Shown: positions 28,380 through 39,537, counted from the first letter of the stretch. The stretch: DNA of 64,000 bases from Staphylococcus muscae (GCF_003019275.1 NZ_CP027848.1:1054001-1118000); one strand, 5' to 3'. Numbers and translations are program-made. Notes: generated by a model from the sequence alone, not told the origin.

Positions 28380-29213
28380 TTATTTTTTCTTACGTCCACG
28401 TACGATAAGTTTATCTGAACGTTTCTTACCACGACGTGTTTTCTTACCAAGAGTTGGTTTACCCCATGGTGACATTGGAGATGGACGTCCGATTGGCGCA
28501 CGGCCTTCACCACCACCGTGTGGGTGATCGTTAGGGTTCATTACAGAACCACGAACTGTTGGTCTCTTACCTAACCATCTTGATTTACCGGCTTTACCGA
28601 CATTTACAAGTTCGTGTTGGAGGTTACCAACTTGTCCTACTGTTGCACGGCAAGTTGAAAGAATCATACGAACTTCACCAGAACGAAGTCTTACAAGAAC
28701 GTATTTACCTTCTTTACCTAATACTTGTGCGCTTGCACCAGCAGAACGTGCGATTTGGCCACCACGGCCTGGTTTTAATTCGATATTATGAATAACTGTA
28801 CCTACTGGAATGTCTTTTAATTGAAGTGCGTTACCAACTTTGATGTCAGCTTCTGAACCACTTTCAACGATTTGACCTACTTCTAATCCTTTAGGTGCGA
28901 TGATGTAGCGTTTTTCACCATCTGCATATACGATTAAAGCAATATTTGCTGATCTGTTTGGATCATATTGAATTGAATCAACTTTACCAGCGATTCCGTC
29001 TTTATTACGTTTGAAATCAATCACACGGTATTGACGTTTGTGTCCACCACCGTGATGGCGTACAGTCAATTTACCTTGGTTGTTACGACCCGCTTTTTTC
29101 GGTAGCGGTTGTAATAATGACTTTTCAGGTTTTGACTCTGTAATTTCAGAGAAATCTAATGTAGTCATATTACGACGACCATTAGTAATTGGCTTATAAT
29201 GTTTAAGAGCCAT
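28380..29213 (-). CDS. rplB: 50S ribosomal protein L2
   Basis: This 277-residue protein is near the peptidyl transferase centre. It contains [15 protein letters not shown] and the conserved [19 protein letters not shown], including the functionally important His. Full length. Confidence 0.99.
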   Translation of the reverse strand: MALKHYKPITNGRRNMTTLDFSEITESKPEKSLLQPLPKKAGRNNQGKLTVRHHGGGHKRQYRVIDFKRNKDGIAGKVDSIQYDPNRSANIALIVYADGEKRYIIAPKGLEVGQIVESGSEADIKVGNALQLKDIPVGTVIHNIELKPGRGGQIARSAGASAQVLGKEGKYVLVRLRSGEVRMILSTCRATVGQVGNLQHELVNVGKAGKSRWLGKRPTVRGSVMNPNDHPHGGGEGRAPIGRPSPMSPWGKPTLGKKTRRGKKRSDKLIVRGRKKK

Positions 29214-29245
29214 TGTCGTTTACCTCCTTAATGGTAATGGGAATT

Positions 29246-29521
29246 TTAGTTGAATAGGTCGATTTGACCTTCTTTTAATGTAACAATCGCTTTGCGACGT
29301 TTGTTTGTGTAACCTTGGTAACGGCCTACACGTTTTTTCTTAGGTTTGTAGTTGATGATGTTGACTTTGTCAACTTTAACATCAAAGATTTGTTCTACTG
29401 CTGTTTTGACTTGTGTTTTGTTTGCACGAACATCAACGTCAAATGTGTATTTATCTTCAGCCATTGCTTCAGATGATTTTTCTGTGATTACGGGGCGCTT
29501 TAGAATATCTCTTGCTTCCAT
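29246..29521 (-). CDS. rplW: 50S ribosomal protein L23
   Basis: This 91-residue protein starts [19 protein letters not shown]. It sits at the exit tunnel and docks trigger factor. The start codon overlaps the rplD stop by one base. Confidence 0.98.
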   Translation of the reverse strand: MEARDILKRPVITEKSSEAMAEDKYTFDVDVRANKTQVKTAVEQIFDVKVDKVNIINYKPKKKRVGRYQGYTNKRRKAIVTLKEGQIDLFN

Positions 29522-30141
29522 TATCCGAGCACCTCCTCAACTTTTTTAGCTGCTTCTTCAGTGATTAAAACACTGTCAGCATGTGTTAATTCTAATACGT
29601 TTAAGCCTTCTGGTGTTGTGAATTGAACACCTGGGATATTACGTGCTGATAATTCAACATTTACATCACCAAGAGTAACAACAAGAACTTTTTTAGGTAA
29701 TTCTAAGTTAGTTAAAGTTGCTTTGAATTCTTTTGTTTTTGGCGCTTCTAAGTTGAAACTGTCAACGATTTTGAATTCATTTTCTTGAACTTTGAATGAA
29801 AGTGCTGATTTCAATGCTAAGCGACGCATTTTCTTAGGCATTTTGTATGAGTAGCTTCTTGGTGTTGGTCCGAATACCACACCACCGCCACGCCATTGTG
29901 GAGCACGGATAGTACCTTGACGTGCACGTCCTGTACCTTTTTGTCTCCATGGTTTACGTCCACCACCACGAACTGCTGAACGGTTTTTTACCGCATGCGT
30001 TCCTTGGCGTAATGAAGCGCGTTGTAATTGAATAGCTTCAAATAAAACATCGTTGTTTGGTTCGATTGCGAATACCGCATCGTTAAGTTCAACAGAACCT
30101 GCTTTAGTTCCATCAACTTTGAATACATCATAATTTGCCAT
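29521..30141 (-). CDS. rplD: 50S ribosomal protein L4
   Basis: This 206-residue protein has the tunnel loop ([19 protein letters not shown]), where macrolide resistance changes are found elsewhere; the core [12 protein letters not shown] is intact. In other bacteria L4 also regulates the S10 operon through its leader. Confidence 0.98.
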   Translation of the reverse strand: MANYDVFKVDGTKAGSVELNDAVFAIEPNNDVLFEAIQLQRASLRQGTHAVKNRSAVRGGGRKPWRQKGTGRARQGTIRAPQWRGGGVVFGPTPRSYSYKMPKKMRRLALKSALSFKVQENEFKIVDSFNLEAPKTKEFKATLTNLELPKKVLVVTLGDVNVELSARNIPGVQFTTPEGLNVLELTHADSVLITEEAAKKVEEVLG

Positions 30142-30167
30142 TATGCATTTCCTCCTTTCACTACTAA

Positions 30168-30827
30168 TTATTTATTAGCTTTGATTGCTGATTGGATTTG
30201 TACAAAACCTTTTTTAGGACCAGGTACGTTACCTTTTACTAAAATTACGCTGTTTTCCGTATCTACTTGAACAACTTCTAAGTTTTGAACAGTGACTGTG
30301 TTACCACCCATGCGGCCTGGTAATTTTTGTCCTTTGAATACACGTGATGCGTCTGACGCCATACCTACTGAACCTGGTGCTCTGTGGAAATGAGAACCGT
30401 GAGACATTGGTCCACGTGCTTGGTTGTGACGTTTGATTGCGCCTTGGAAACCTTTACCTTTTGAAGTTCCTGTTACGTCAATTACGTCTCCAACTTCGAA
30501 TGTATCAACTGAGACTTCTTGACCTACTTCGTATTCGTCAACATTGATGTTTCTGAATTCACGAATGAAGCGCTTAGGTGCTGTGCCTGCTTTTTTAGCG
30601 TGACCTTCAGCTGGTTTAGTTGCATATTTGTTAGTTTTGCTACCTTTTTTATATGCTTCTTTGTTTTCAAAACCGATTTGGATCGCGTTGTAGCCATCTA
30701 CTTCTTCAGTTTTCTTTTGTAATACTACGTTTTCTTTTGCTTCGATTACTGTTACAGGAATTAAGTCCCCGTTTTCACCGAATACTTGTGTCATACCAAT
30801 TTTTCTTCCTAAGATTCCTTTGGTCAT
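30168..30827 (-). CDS. rplC: 50S ribosomal protein L3
   Basis: This 219-residue protein starts [20 protein letters not shown] and has the extension [20 protein letters not shown] that approaches the peptidyl transferase centre. Full length. Confidence 0.98.
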   Translation of the reverse strand: MTKGILGRKIGMTQVFGENGDLIPVTVIEAKENVVLQKKTEEVDGYNAIQIGFENKEAYKKGSKTNKYATKPAEGHAKKAGTAPKRFIREFRNINVDEYEVGQEVSVDTFEVGDVIDVTGTSKGKGFQGAIKRHNQARGPMSHGSHFHRAPGSVGMASDASRVFKGQKLPGRMGGNTVTVQNLEVVQVDTENSVILVKGNVPGPKKGFVQIQSAIKANK

Positions 30828-30855
30828 CGAAAGTCCACCTCCTAAAAATTTTTAA

Positions 30856-31293
<438 letters not shown>

Positions 31294-31299
31294 TTAGAT

Positions 31300-31328
31300 A
31301 TTCTACAAGAAAAGTTGCGTCTTTGCAA
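31300..31328 (-). promoter_or_regulatory. Promoter of the S10 operon
   Basis: On the minus strand TTGCAA (31323-31328) and TAGAAT (31300-31305) are spaced by exactly 17 bases. Confidence 0.75.
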
Positions 31329-31416
31329 TAGTTTCTCAAGAATTTTTATATCTAATCACATACCATGTCATTTTACTGTAAATGACGCTTAAGTTCAACC
31401 ATTTATACAAAATTTT

Positions 31417-31445
31417 TTGTTCTTTAATGAGTGTTTGATTATAAT
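31417..31445 (+). promoter_or_regulatory. Promoter of the small membrane protein gene
   Basis: TTGTTC (31417-31422) and TATAAT (31440-31445) are spaced by 17 bases, about 44 bases before the ATG at 31489. Confidence 0.75.
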
Positions 31446-31488
31446 GGTAGACAACGACAAATTTTTAGAAAGATATGAGGTATTGTCT

Positions 31489-31872
31489 ATGACAAAAAAA
31501 GTTAAAACACTTCTAACAGTTTTTACCTTAATCGTACTTGTTTCAGAATTTATCGCTGGGTTTCCATTCCTTGGTGGATGGTATGTTCTCGCATTAGGAT
31601 GGCAGCCTTTAGCATTTAATATTTTCATTTATATTGTGATGGTTCTAGTGTTAATCTTTGATAAGCAAAATACAATTCGCCCGATGGTGTTAATTCCATT
31701 ATTAGGTGCCATTGTAAATTGTGTAGCGATTATTCCTGTGATTGGTATGATTCTGCACTGGCTGATGCTTATTCTACTTATTTTTATGTTAATCATTTTA
31801 TTTGCAACACCTACTTATCTTCCTAATGCACATGCACGTGTGATATACGACGACGATTCACATCGAAAATAA
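31489..31872 (+). CDS. Small four-span membrane protein, unknown function
   Basis: From the ATG at 31489 (GAGGTATTGTCT upstream) the protein has 127 residues with about four hydrophobic spans: ~8-28, 36-57, 68-86 and 90-108. A charged tail ends IYDDDSHRK. The longer frame beginning at 31417 would start inside the promoter and is rejected. I do not recognise a named family. The gene is monocistronic, with its own promoter and a strong terminator. Confidence 0.7.
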   Translation: MTKKVKTLLTVFTLIVLVSEFIAGFPFLGGWYVLALGWQPLAFNIFIYIVMVLVLIFDKQNTIRPMVLIPLLGAIVNCVAIIPVIGMILHWLMLILLIFMLIILFATPTYLPNAHARVIYDDDSHRK

Positions 31873-31893
31873 TATGATAATCACTAACAAAGT

Positions 31894-31941
31894 AAATAGC
31901 CCGACTACTCTTCTTATACGATGAGTAGTCGGGCTATTTTG
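31894..31941. terminator. Bidirectional terminator between the membrane protein and pbuG genes
   Basis: AAATAGCCCGACTACTC pairs perfectly with GAGTAGTCGGGCTATTT (17 bp, 12-base loop). A/T tracts lie on both sides, so it can end both convergent transcripts. Confidence 0.92.
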
Positions 31942-31957
31942 TTGTTATTTTTATTCC

Positions 31958-33298
31958 TTAACCATGTACAAATACAAAATATAAGATGAAGATAATCATC
32001 AATGCATACATGATTGGATGTACTTCTTTATGACGTTTCGTTAATAACATTGTGATTGGATAGAAGATGAAACCACACGCAATACCTGTCGCAATTGAAT
32101 ATGATAAAGGCATCATAATGATTGTAACGAATGCTGGTACAGCTACTTCAAACTTCTTCCAGCTAATGTCAGCTAAGTTAGAAGCCATTAACACACCTAC
32201 TACAACCAATGCTGGTGTTGTGACTGCCGATGTTACAACAGCCATTAGTGGACTGAAGAATAATGCTAATAAGAAACAGATGCCTGTTACGATACTCGCT
32301 AAACCAGTACGTGCACCTACTGCAACACCTGACGTTGATTCGATGTATGATGTTGTTGTTGTAGTACCAAACACAGCACCCGTCATTGTTGCTAATGAGT
32401 CTGCAAATAACGCACGTCCTGCACGAGGTAGCTTGTTATCTTTCATAAACCCTGCCTGATTGGCTACTGCTACAATTGTACCAGCAGTATCAAAGAAATC
32501 GATGAATAAGAATGTCAAGATAACAATTAAAAATTGAATCGTAAATAATTGCGCTGGGTCTTGGAATGATTCGAAAGCAGCACCAAATGTTGGAGCGATA
32601 CTTGGAACTTTCCCTACAATACCTGTTGGCGGTGCAATTTGTTGTGTAACAAGACCTGCAATCGCTGTTAGAACCATCCCTAAGAAGATTGCACCAGGCA
32701 CCTTCTTAGTATACAGAATCACAGTTACAATAATACCGAAAACGGCTAATAATACGGGTGGGTCAGTAATCTTACCTAAAGTAACTAAAGTTGCATCGTT
32801 GTTTACGATAATTCCTGAACTTTGTAGACCGACAAATGTAATGAATAAACCAATACCGGAAGATACTGCTAATTTCATCTCATAAGGAATTGCATTAATG
32901 ATCGTTTCTCTCAAACCTGTTGCTGTTAAAATGGCAAATACAAATCCGGAAAAGAATACGCCTGTTAAACCGACTTGCCATGGAATTCCCATAGTTAGAA
33001 CAACTGTAAATGCGAAGAACGCATTCAATCCCATACCAGGTGCAAGTGCAATTGGGTAGCGGGCGATAAGCCCCATAAATAAACAACCTACAAATGCTGC
33101 AAGTGCTGTCGCTACGAAAATAGCACCTTGGTCCATCTTCTGATCTGCAGGCACACCATCAACACCTGCTAAGCTTAAAACTTGTGGATTGACGGCTAAA
33201 ATATATGCCATCGATAAAAACGTTGTAAGACCGCCGAGAATTTCTCGTTTATAGTTAGTCTGATGCTCGTCAAAGCGGAAGTATCTTCTCACTGTCAT
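31958..33298 (-). CDS. pbuG: Hypoxanthine/guanine-type permease (AzgA/PbuG family)
   Basis: This 446-residue membrane protein of the NCS2 nucleobase transporter superfamily, AzgA-like branch, has about 12-14 spans. Typical motifs are LGGLTTFLSMAYILAVNPQ (~23-41), APGMGLNAFFAF, FIDFFDTAGT and TSYIESTSGVAVGARTGL. It probably imports guanine, hypoxanthine or adenine. It has its own promoter (TTGAAA-17-TAGAAT). No purine riboswitch fits in the short leader. The symbol follows the B. subtilis homolog. Confidence 0.88.
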   Translation of the reverse strand: MTVRRYFRFDEHQTNYKREILGGLTTFLSMAYILAVNPQVLSLAGVDGVPADQKMDQGAIFVATALAAFVGCLFMGLIARYPIALAPGMGLNAFFAFTVVLTMGIPWQVGLTGVFFSGFVFAILTATGLRETIINAIPYEMKLAVSSGIGLFITFVGLQSSGIIVNNDATLVTLGKITDPPVLLAVFGIIVTVILYTKKVPGAIFLGMVLTAIAGLVTQQIAPPTGIVGKVPSIAPTFGAAFESFQDPAQLFTIQFLIVILTFLFIDFFDTAGTIVAVANQAGFMKDNKLPRAGRALFADSLATMTGAVFGTTTTTSYIESTSGVAVGARTGLASIVTGICFLLALFFSPLMAVVTSAVTTPALVVVGVLMASNLADISWKKFEVAVPAFVTIIMMPLSYSIATGIACGFIFYPITMLLTKRHKEVHPIMYALMIIFILYFVFVHG

Positions 33299-33325
33299 TG
33301 GCTCCTTTATTTAAAATACTCATTC

Positions 33326-33354
33326 ATTCTAATACGGTACAATCAGAATTTCAA
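33326..33354 (-). promoter_or_regulatory. Promoter of the purine permease gene
   Basis: On the minus strand TTGAAA (33349-33354) and TAGAAT (33326-33331) are spaced by 17 bases. The predicted leader is only about 20 bases, too short for a purine riboswitch. Confidence 0.7.
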
Positions 33355-33409
33355 TATTAAATACGAACTTTATCTTTAATTTTTAGATTTTTGTTCGATT
33401 TTTAGACAT

Positions 33410-35542
33410 TTATCCTTTTAATCCTTTGAGCGCTTCCTTAAATGGATTGTTTTCCATCGTGTCATCTTTCATATATTTTTTCATGTCACGTTTGGATACT
33501 TTATCTTTCCCTTTGTTTTTAAAGCGTTTATCCATCTGCTCTTGTGTTTCTGTATAACCGCAGCTACAACGATAAGTAGCTTGTTTTCCGACACCAAACT
33601 TTGTCAACCGCTTCTTACATTGTGGGCAGCGTGCTTTTGTTTGGGTTTTGACATCTTTTTTCGTCTTACAGCTTGGGTCTTGACATACGAGCATAGAACC
33701 ATTTTTAGTTTTCACTCTTAACATGAACTTTCCGCACGTCGGACATTCGGCAGACGTCAAGTTGTCATGCTTGTACTTCTGCTCGCTCTGTTTAATTTCT
33801 TCAATGATTTGTTGCGTGAAGTCTTTCATCTCTGCAATAAACTGCTGACGTTTTAGTTGTCCTTTTTCTATGCGTAACAGCTTATCCTCCCACTTCGCAG
33901 TTAGCACTGGTGATGTAAGTGCTTCAGGCGCTAACTCTAAAATCTGTCTTCCTTTCGACGTCACCTTAATGCTGCCGTTTTGATTCTCAATCGCATTCAT
34001 ACTGTACAACTTGTCGATAATATCCGCACGTGTTGCAACCGTTCCGATACCACCTGTTTCTTTAAGTGTTTGTGCTGACTTCTTATCTCTCAATGAGAAG
34101 AACTTGTCAGGACGCTCCATCGCCTTCAATAATGTTCCTTCATTGAAGTAAGGCGGCGGTGTCGTTTGATGTGCTTGTATCGTTGCATCTTGTATTTTTA
34201 TACGACTTCCCTTTTCAAAGTCTGCTGTCTTTTCTCGCTGTTGTACGTCTGTTTGCAGCTTTTTAAATCCTAATTCAATCGGTTGTTGCATCTGATTCAC
34301 AAAAGTTACATCCCCAAATTTCGCAGTCACTTTTTGCTCAACATAACGATACGGTGGTGATAACACTTCTAAAAATCGTTGCACAATCAATAAGTAAATC
34401 TTTTGCTCATTCGGTGATAAGTCACTCATATTAGGACGAACTTCAGTTGGAATAATCGCATGGTGATCGGATACCTTCTGATTATTGATATACCTTGCTT
34501 TCGCATCAAATTTCTGTTGCATTAATGACTTAGCCACATCAAGGTACGTTGTCCCCATTGTCGCTTGTAAACGCTCCTTCAACGTCCCTACCATATCCGT
34601 TGTTAAGTAGTTTGAATCAGTACGAGGGTATGTAACAAGCTTATGTCGTTCATATAACTGTTGCAATGTATTTAATGTTTGCTTTGCCCCCATGTGGTAA
34701 CGTTGATAAGCCGCTTGTTGTAAGTCTGTCAAATTAAACAGTGGGCTCGGATATGATTTTTTATCCTTTGTGTCAATTGATACAATTTCAACTTCTTGCC
34801 CTTTCAATTCATTAACAAGTGTCTCTAATTCGGTACGATCCGTCATCCTACGCTCTTGTCGAAAATCAAACTTCACGCCATTCAACTTGATTGATAACGT
34901 GTAATAATCTTGTGGTCTAAAGTTTTTAATCTCTTGTTGACGCATATGAATCAATTGAATCGTTGGTGTTTGTACACGGCCTAAAGACAGCTGTGCATCG
35001 TATTTTGTTGTGAGTGCACGTGTCGCATTGATACCTACAATCCAATCTGCTTCACTTCGTGCTAATGCTGCCTGGTATAAGTTGTGGTATTGTGACCCGT
35101 CCTTCAAATGTTTAAAACCATCACGAATAGCTTTTGTTGTCACAGAACTAATCCATAACCGCTTAATTGGCTTCTTGATACGGGCCTTATCGATAATAAG
35201 ACGTGCTACAAGTTCCCCTTCTCGTCCGGCGTCAGTCGCAATAATAATTTGCTTAACATCATCTCTTTGCATCAGTTTTTGTACTGTGTTAAATTGCTTT
35301 CTCGTCTTATTGATAATGACTGTTTTCATATGCTTTGGTATGATCGGTAAGTCTTCCATACGCCATTGTTGCAACGACTTATCATACTGTTCAGGTGTCG
35401 CATTGGTTACAAGGTGACCGAGCGCCCACGTAACAATATACGCATTATTTTCAAAGTATCCTTGCTTCGTTGCATTGACTTGTAGTGCCTTCGCAATATC
35501 TCGACCTACTGATGGTTTTTCAGCTAAAATTAATGCTTTCAT
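33410..35542 (-). CDS. topB: DNA topoisomerase III
   Basis: This 710-residue type IA topoisomerase has an N-terminal Toprim domain ([25 protein letters not shown] at ~105-112), then the active-site tyrosine region [17 protein letters not shown] (~300-316). C-terminal Cys clusters ([26 protein letters not shown]) act as zinc-ribbon-like elements. It relaxes and decatenates DNA during replication and recombination. Length is as in staphylococci. Confidence 0.96.
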   Translation of the reverse strand: MKALILAEKPSVGRDIAKALQVNATKQGYFENNAYIVTWALGHLVTNATPEQYDKSLQQWRMEDLPIIPKHMKTVIINKTRKQFNTVQKLMQRDDVKQIIIATDAGREGELVARLIIDKARIKKPIKRLWISSVTTKAIRDGFKHLKDGSQYHNLYQAALARSEADWIVGINATRALTTKYDAQLSLGRVQTPTIQLIHMRQQEIKNFRPQDYYTLSIKLNGVKFDFRQERRMTDRTELETLVNELKGQEVEIVSIDTKDKKSYPSPLFNLTDLQQAAYQRYHMGAKQTLNTLQQLYERHKLVTYPRTDSNYLTTDMVGTLKERLQATMGTTYLDVAKSLMQQKFDAKARYINNQKVSDHHAIIPTEVRPNMSDLSPNEQKIYLLIVQRFLEVLSPPYRYVEQKVTAKFGDVTFVNQMQQPIELGFKKLQTDVQQREKTADFEKGSRIKIQDATIQAHQTTPPPYFNEGTLLKAMERPDKFFSLRDKKSAQTLKETGGIGTVATRADIIDKLYSMNAIENQNGSIKVTSKGRQILELAPEALTSPVLTAKWEDKLLRIEKGQLKRQQFIAEMKDFTQQIIEEIKQSEQKYKHDNLTSAECPTCGKFMLRVKTKNGSMLVCQDPSCKTKKDVKTQTKARCPQCKKRLTKFGVGKQATYRCSCGYTETQEQMDKRFKNKGKDKVSKRDMKKYMKDDTMENNPFKEALKGLKG

Positions 35543-35649
35543 ACATCTTTCTCCTCTTTTATGCCCAATTGGGATTACATCGCTATTTTATTTACCTCTC
35601 CTATTGTAACACGTCAATTTTATCAGTTGGCAAACCGGTTGTGTGGTTG

Positions 35650-35678
35650 TTTGATTTGTCGCTCAAAGTCTTTATAAT
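35650..35678 (+). promoter_or_regulatory. Promoter of the GNAT gene
   Basis: TTTGAT (35650-35655) and TATAAT (35673-35678) are spaced by 17 bases, 33 bases before the ATG at 35711. Confidence 0.6.
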
Positions 35679-35710
35679 AAAAGTATCACGTTATTATTGG
35701 GGGACTGACT

Positions 35711-36571
35711 ATGAAAACTAACTATATACAAGATTTTTCTCATGTCGCAACATTCATTCAAGATAACCTCTCAAAAAATCAATCATACGTACATAAATTA
35801 CCAGTGGATTGCACTGAATCATTACAGACATACTTATCAAATGCAGATTATCATCACCAACTACATACAACACAAGATAGCAATGGTCTAGCAATGGTAC
35901 TTATCTGCACACCTTATGCCGAACATAGATATCAAGTTATCGGCCCTATCTATCGTCAAGGTGCTACTTTTACAGAACATGATCTCAAACAACTATTCGA
36001 ATCAGCAACTGCACATCATCATCGACCTTCTACATATTATTTTTCATTTTCAACAGCACATCCTGCCATTAAGTCTTATATGAAATCAATCGGTGCTGCC
36101 TATACTTTTACCGATTACCATCTAGAAGCCACTCAAGATTTGGGTGAGTCAGAGCGCGATCATCTCATCATTGACTACCAACCTGTCTACTTCCGTCACT
36201 TAAAAAAATTGCACGAAAAAGCATTCCAACATTCATCCGAAACTGCAGAAACAATCGTAAATCATCTGGATGACTCACATAAGTTATTTTTATATGTAGA
36301 AGAAGGACTACTGAAAGGCTACCTATACCTTGTACTAGATGCGCAGACAGAACGTGCCGAGATCAAGTACTTCTCATCACATACAGATTATCGGTTGAGA
36401 GGCATCGCATTTGATCTCATTCAACACGCCATTCATCACGCTTGCCAAGATAATGACATTCAAACGGTTCACTTCAAGATAAGAAGTAAAAATCACCAAC
36501 TCGTGTCTCGATTTGATACACTTGGTTTTCATATCAAAGAATCCTATGATAAGTTCAAATGCCATTTCTAA
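35711..36571 (+). CDS. GNAT-family N-acetyltransferase
   Basis: This 286-residue protein has a C-terminal GNAT fold (~150-285): LFLYVEEGLLKGYLYL (strand 3-4), AEIKYFSSHTDYRLRGIAFDLIQHA (strand 4, with the acetyl-CoA pyrophosphate loop DYRLRGIA) and ENDIQTVHFKI-type strand 5. The N-terminal half (~1-140) may be a second, degenerate GNAT-like domain. Substrate unknown. It has its own promoter, and GGGGG ahead of the start. It is divergent from topB. Confidence 0.75.
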   Translation: MKTNYIQDFSHVATFIQDNLSKNQSYVHKLPVDCTESLQTYLSNADYHHQLHTTQDSNGLAMVLICTPYAEHRYQVIGPIYRQGATFTEHDLKQLFESATAHHHRPSTYYFSFSTAHPAIKSYMKSIGAAYTFTDYHLEATQDLGESERDHLIIDYQPVYFRHLKKLHEKAFQHSSETAETIVNHLDDSHKLFLYVEEGLLKGYLYLVLDAQTERAEIKYFSSHTDYRLRGIAFDLIQHAIHHACQDNDIQTVHFKIRSKNHQLVSRFDTLGFHIKESYDKFKCHF

Positions 36572-36588
36572 CAAAATAAAAAATGCCT

Positions 36589-36664
36589 GAAGCTGAGATG
36601 TAACCGCTTTGTATATTTCGGAAACCGATACGATATATCCGAAAGTAGCATGTTCATCTCAACC
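36589..36664. repeat. Palindromic intergenic element (GAAGCTGAGATG class)
   Basis: Outer arms GAGATG (36595-36600) and CATCTC (36655-36660) enclose an inner stem TTTCGGA (36616-36622)/TCCGAAA (36638-36644). It has no T-tract, so it is not a clear terminator. It shares the GAAGCTGAGA start with the element at 39555-39600, so both may belong to a dispersed staphylococcal intergenic repeat family. Confidence 0.5.
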
Positions 36665-36709
36665 TCGAAGCATCATTGTTCGATTGCGTATGAAACTATT
36701 CATACAATA

Positions 36710-37624
36710 TTATGTGGGTACAAATAAGTATTGATACACATAGAGTGTGATAATACTAATCACAATCGTAATATTACTCGCCATCGCGATAACTGGAAGT
36801 GTCCGATAGCGAAATTGTACAGCATAAGACAGCGCTGCAACCCCGACTGGCATTAGCCAGATTAGTTGTAGTGTTGTCTTTATCATGTCGTCCGATACAG
36901 GCAACAAGTAGTAAACGAGTGTACCGAATAATAAACCAAACCCATAGTACAGTCCTAAGTATTTCAGTGTAATCGGTAAGTAGCGTCTATCCAATCTAAA
37001 ATCAATCAAGACACCTAATAAAATCATAGAGAGCGGTAAGTTTGCTGCAGCTAATACATCAAAAAAACGAATACTCTCTTGCGGAAGGCTTAGATTGAAT
37101 ATGTTGAGTAGCAACATTACAACATACGTCATCAAAGGAATAGATGTCGCTAAGTTTTTCAACACTCTCTTTGGGTTCAATCCACCACTCATATTTTTAA
37201 AATATGATGCCGCAAAGTAAGTCATTCCAAACATAACAACAGCACCCCCGATGTCAGCCATTCCAAAATAAATCAATCCGACATCAGGCCATATTTGTTG
37301 AACGAGTGGATAGGCAAATATTCCAATATTGAGACTCCCTATCATAATTGCTACCGTCCCTCGCACTTCGTTGTTATACTTTAAAAACAGCATCACAATC
37401 AGAATTTTTGTGATAGTTCCGTATAGAATCATCATGACTGGCAAAATGGATAACGAAGGGGTTAACGTCACATCATTCAAATTGACGATGACAACCGATG
37501 GCAAGGTGACATTTAGTACGATGGTCGATATGACACGACTGTCTTGTCCTGAAATATATCTCATTCGTTTCAATATGTATCCTAATGTGATCAATAATAA
37601 TATGATTAAAAAGTTTGCAGTCAT
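36710..37624 (-). CDS. AEC-family (auxin efflux carrier-like) transporter
   Basis: This 304-residue membrane protein has about ten spans in the 5+5 AEC layout. The N-terminal LIILLLITLGYILKRMRYIS and the half-way discontinuity at ~155-185, with PLSMILLGVLIDFRLDRRYLP in the second half, are typical. Family members export organic anions such as malate or unknown small molecules. Substrate cannot be predicted here. Confidence 0.82.
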   Translation of the reverse strand: MTANFLIILLLITLGYILKRMRYISGQDSRVISTIVLNVTLPSVVIVNLNDVTLTPSLSILPVMMILYGTITKILIVMLFLKYNNEVRGTVAIMIGSLNIGIFAYPLVQQIWPDVGLIYFGMADIGGAVVMFGMTYFAASYFKNMSGGLNPKRVLKNLATSIPLMTYVVMLLLNIFNLSLPQESIRFFDVLAAANLPLSMILLGVLIDFRLDRRYLPITLKYLGLYYGFGLLFGTLVYYLLPVSDDMIKTTLQLIWLMPVGVAALSYAVQFRYRTLPVIAMASNITIVISIITLYVYQYLFVPT

Positions 37625-37694
37625 GTCTCTTCCCCTTTTCTACTAATGATTACAGCTCATATCGTACAGTAAAACGTTTTAATATTACAATGGT

Positions 37695-37707
37695 AACATG
37701 CTATAAT
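37695..37707 (+). promoter_or_regulatory. Extended -10 promoter of the small coiled-coil gene
   Basis: TG-C-TATAAT (-10 at 37702-37707) lies 30 bases before the ATG at 37737. No convincing -35 is seen, which is acceptable for an extended -10. Confidence 0.5.
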
Positions 37708-37736
37708 GATGACAATTGATACAAGGAGGATGTTGT

Positions 37737-37901
37737 ATGGACTTAGAGCAACAATTACAAGAACTCAAAATGGATTACATCCGCTTGCAAGGAGATTTAG
37801 AAAAACGCGAATCAACATCACAACAAGTTGATCCGTTAATTAAGCAACTCGAATCAATCGAACAACAAATTGCTGAAGTACGTGCAAAGCTACAGCAATA
37901 A
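37737..37901 (+). CDS. Small coiled-coil protein, unknown function
   Basis: This 54-residue, highly charged helical protein (MDLEQQLQELKMDYIRLQGD ... QQIAEVRAKLQQ) has heptad-like Leu/Ile spacing over its whole length, consistent with a short coiled coil. The ribosome-binding site ACAAGGAGG is excellent, which supports real translation. Similar SE1832-like small proteins are common in staphylococci without known function. It is followed by a second small gene on the same strand. Confidence 0.75.
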   Translation: MDLEQQLQELKMDYIRLQGDLEKRESTSQQVDPLIKQLESIEQQIAEVRAKLQQ

Positions 37902-38001
37902 GCCATTTTCAATGCATAGTCAGCCATTGGCATCAAGCCAGCTTTACTATGCTCCATATACACGCAGATATTAGGCTCGTTTATAGAAAGGATGTATCCT
38001 A

Positions 38002-38319
38002 ATGTTAACTTATCTTATTCTATTGCCATTGATGTATCTCATCGTGGCATATATTAGCATTTTCAAGTTAGATATGTTGCTACCGAAGATTTTGCGCCTG
38101 TTGATGGCTGTCTTACTAATTATCGTTGTAACAACTTCTCTACTATATTATCCATCACAAGTTTGGTGGTTAGTTGCCGTCTTACTAATGCTCATCGGCA
38201 ATGTAGAAATAACTGCATTCAAACATCATAAAAAAGATGCGAAAGGTGTCCAAATTTTAAATATGATGACTTTGCTTATTTTAGTCATCTACATTGGCGT
38301 TACGATTATTCTCGTATAA
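38002..38319 (+). CDS. Small membrane protein, unknown function
   Basis: This 105-residue protein has four predicted hydrophobic spans (~2-20, 28-48, 53-70, 85-104) and a short Lys/His-rich loop (KHHKKDAKG). AGAAAGGATGTATCCT precedes the ATG. I do not recognise the family. It follows the coiled-coil gene by 100 bases. Confidence 0.65.
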   Translation: MLTYLILLPLMYLIVAYISIFKLDMLLPKILRLLMAVLLIIVVTTSLLYYPSQVWWLVAVLLMLIGNVEITAFKHHKKDAKGVQILNMMTLLILVIYIGVTIILV

Positions 38320-38328
38320 TGTCGTACA

Positions 38329-38370
38329 TAAAAAGCCCTTATCAGTTACAAATGTACTGAATAAGGGTCT
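38329..38370 (-). terminator. Terminator after the aminotransferase gene
   Basis: On the minus strand ACCCTTATTCAGTAC pairs with GTAACTGATAAGGGC (one bulge), followed by TTTTTATG. It may also stop the convergent plus-strand small genes. Confidence 0.75.
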
Positions 38371-38382
38371 TATTTATGCATT

Positions 38383-39537
38383 TTACTCTTGGTAAAGCGA
38401 ATCCAATGTAACTAGTCTTTCTAGTGCTTGCTCAAGTTGTTTTTCATCTATCGCAAACGAAACGCGTACATATCCTTCTCCTTCTTCTCCAAAAGGATGA
38501 CCAGGCGCTGCTAAAATGGATAATTCTTCTAATAAATATGTGATGAATGCATCACTCGTCATATTGGGCGGACATTTCAACCATAAGAAGATACCACCTT
38601 TGATTGGTTCGTGCGGTATATTATGTTGCGTTAATTTGGCTTCAATGATATCACGGCGTCGACTAAAAACTTCTCTCTGTAACTCTAATACATCATCACA
38701 TTCGTTTAGAGCAACTGTACAAGCATCTTGCAGCGCACCATACATCCCCGCTTGGGTATGCGTATGATACTTTTGTAAGTTTGCGATAATCTCTGAGTTC
38801 CCAACCGCAAAACCCACTCGATATCCCGACATATTATACCCTTTCGAGAAAGAAAAAACTTCTACCGCAACATCTTTTGCCCCATTCGCAGCCAATATAC
38901 TTGGATTCGGCGCATCGAATCCAAACGCTTGGTAGGCAAAGTCATGTACAATCTTTGTCTTAGTTCCTTTAAATCGATCAATCGTTTCTTGGAAAAATTC
39001 CGGCGTTGCCACAGAACCCGTTGGATTGTTTGGGTATGTTAAATAGACTAACTTCGTATTCGTCGTGTCGACCTTATCCCATTGTGGCAAGTAGTGTTGC
39101 TCAGGTGATAACTTCAAGCGTTTAGGAATACCATGCGCTAGGTGTACTCCCGCTTCATAATCTGTATAACCCGGATCAGGTAATAACACTTCATCTCCCG
39201 GTTCAATCGTACAAGTCGGTATAGCCACAAGCCCATTTTTTGTTCCATAAAAAAGGCAAACTTCTGTCTCTGGGTCTAATGTGACACCAAAATGACGTTG
39301 ATAAAAATCGACAATTGCTTTTTTAAAGTGTGCCTTCCCTTGAAAAGCTAAATATTTCTGATTTTCAGGCTTGATAATCGCTTCTGCGAGTGCGTCTAAA
39401 ATACGTTGCGGTGTATCTGCATCTGGTATACCGACTGCCAAATTAATCAATGGTAGTGGTCCATGTGTCACCTTACGTCCCATTGTCTTACCAAAATAAC
39501 TATCTGGAATTTGTCCCAAAATACTTGTATAAGCCAT
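38383..39537 (-). CDS. PLP-dependent class I/II aminotransferase
   Basis: This 384-residue fold-type I aminotransferase has the cofactor Lys in SFSKGYNMSGYRVGFAVG (~231-248), YPNNPTGS with the conserved Asn (~170-177), PGYTDYEAG and the late Arg motif YVRVSF. The N-acetyl/succinyl-diaminopimelate, LL-DAP and aromatic (PatA) subfamilies are the closest by eye; the exact substrate is undetermined. Monocistronic by appearance. Confidence 0.85.
   Translation of the reverse strand: MAYTSILGQIPDSYFGKTMGRKVTHGPLPLINLAVGIPDADTPQRILDALAEAIIKPENQKYLAFQGKAHFKKAIVDFYQRHFGVTLDPETEVCLFYGTKNGLVAIPTCTIEPGDEVLLPDPGYTDYEAGVHLAHGIPKRLKLSPEQHYLPQWDKVDTTNTKLVYLTYPNNPTGSVATPEFFQETIDRFKGTKTKIVHDFAYQAFGFDAPNPSILAANGAKDVAVEVFSFSKGYNMSGYRVGFAVGNSEIIANLQKYHTHTQAGMYGALQDACTVALNECDDVLELQREVFSRRRDIIEAKLTQHNIPHEPIKGGIFLWLKCPPNMTSDAFITYLLEELSILAAPGHPFGEEGEGYVRVSFAIDEKQLEQALERLVTLDSLYQE

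Noticed and set aside
33299..33409. Purine riboswitch before the PbuG-type permease
   Set aside because: A good promoter leaves only about 20 bases of leader, too short for the aptamer, and no aptamer-like core was seen.
36377..37646. Overlapping ORFs opposite the GNAT and AEC genes
   Set aside because: They are shadows of well-supported genes, lack ribosome-binding sites and have atypical composition.
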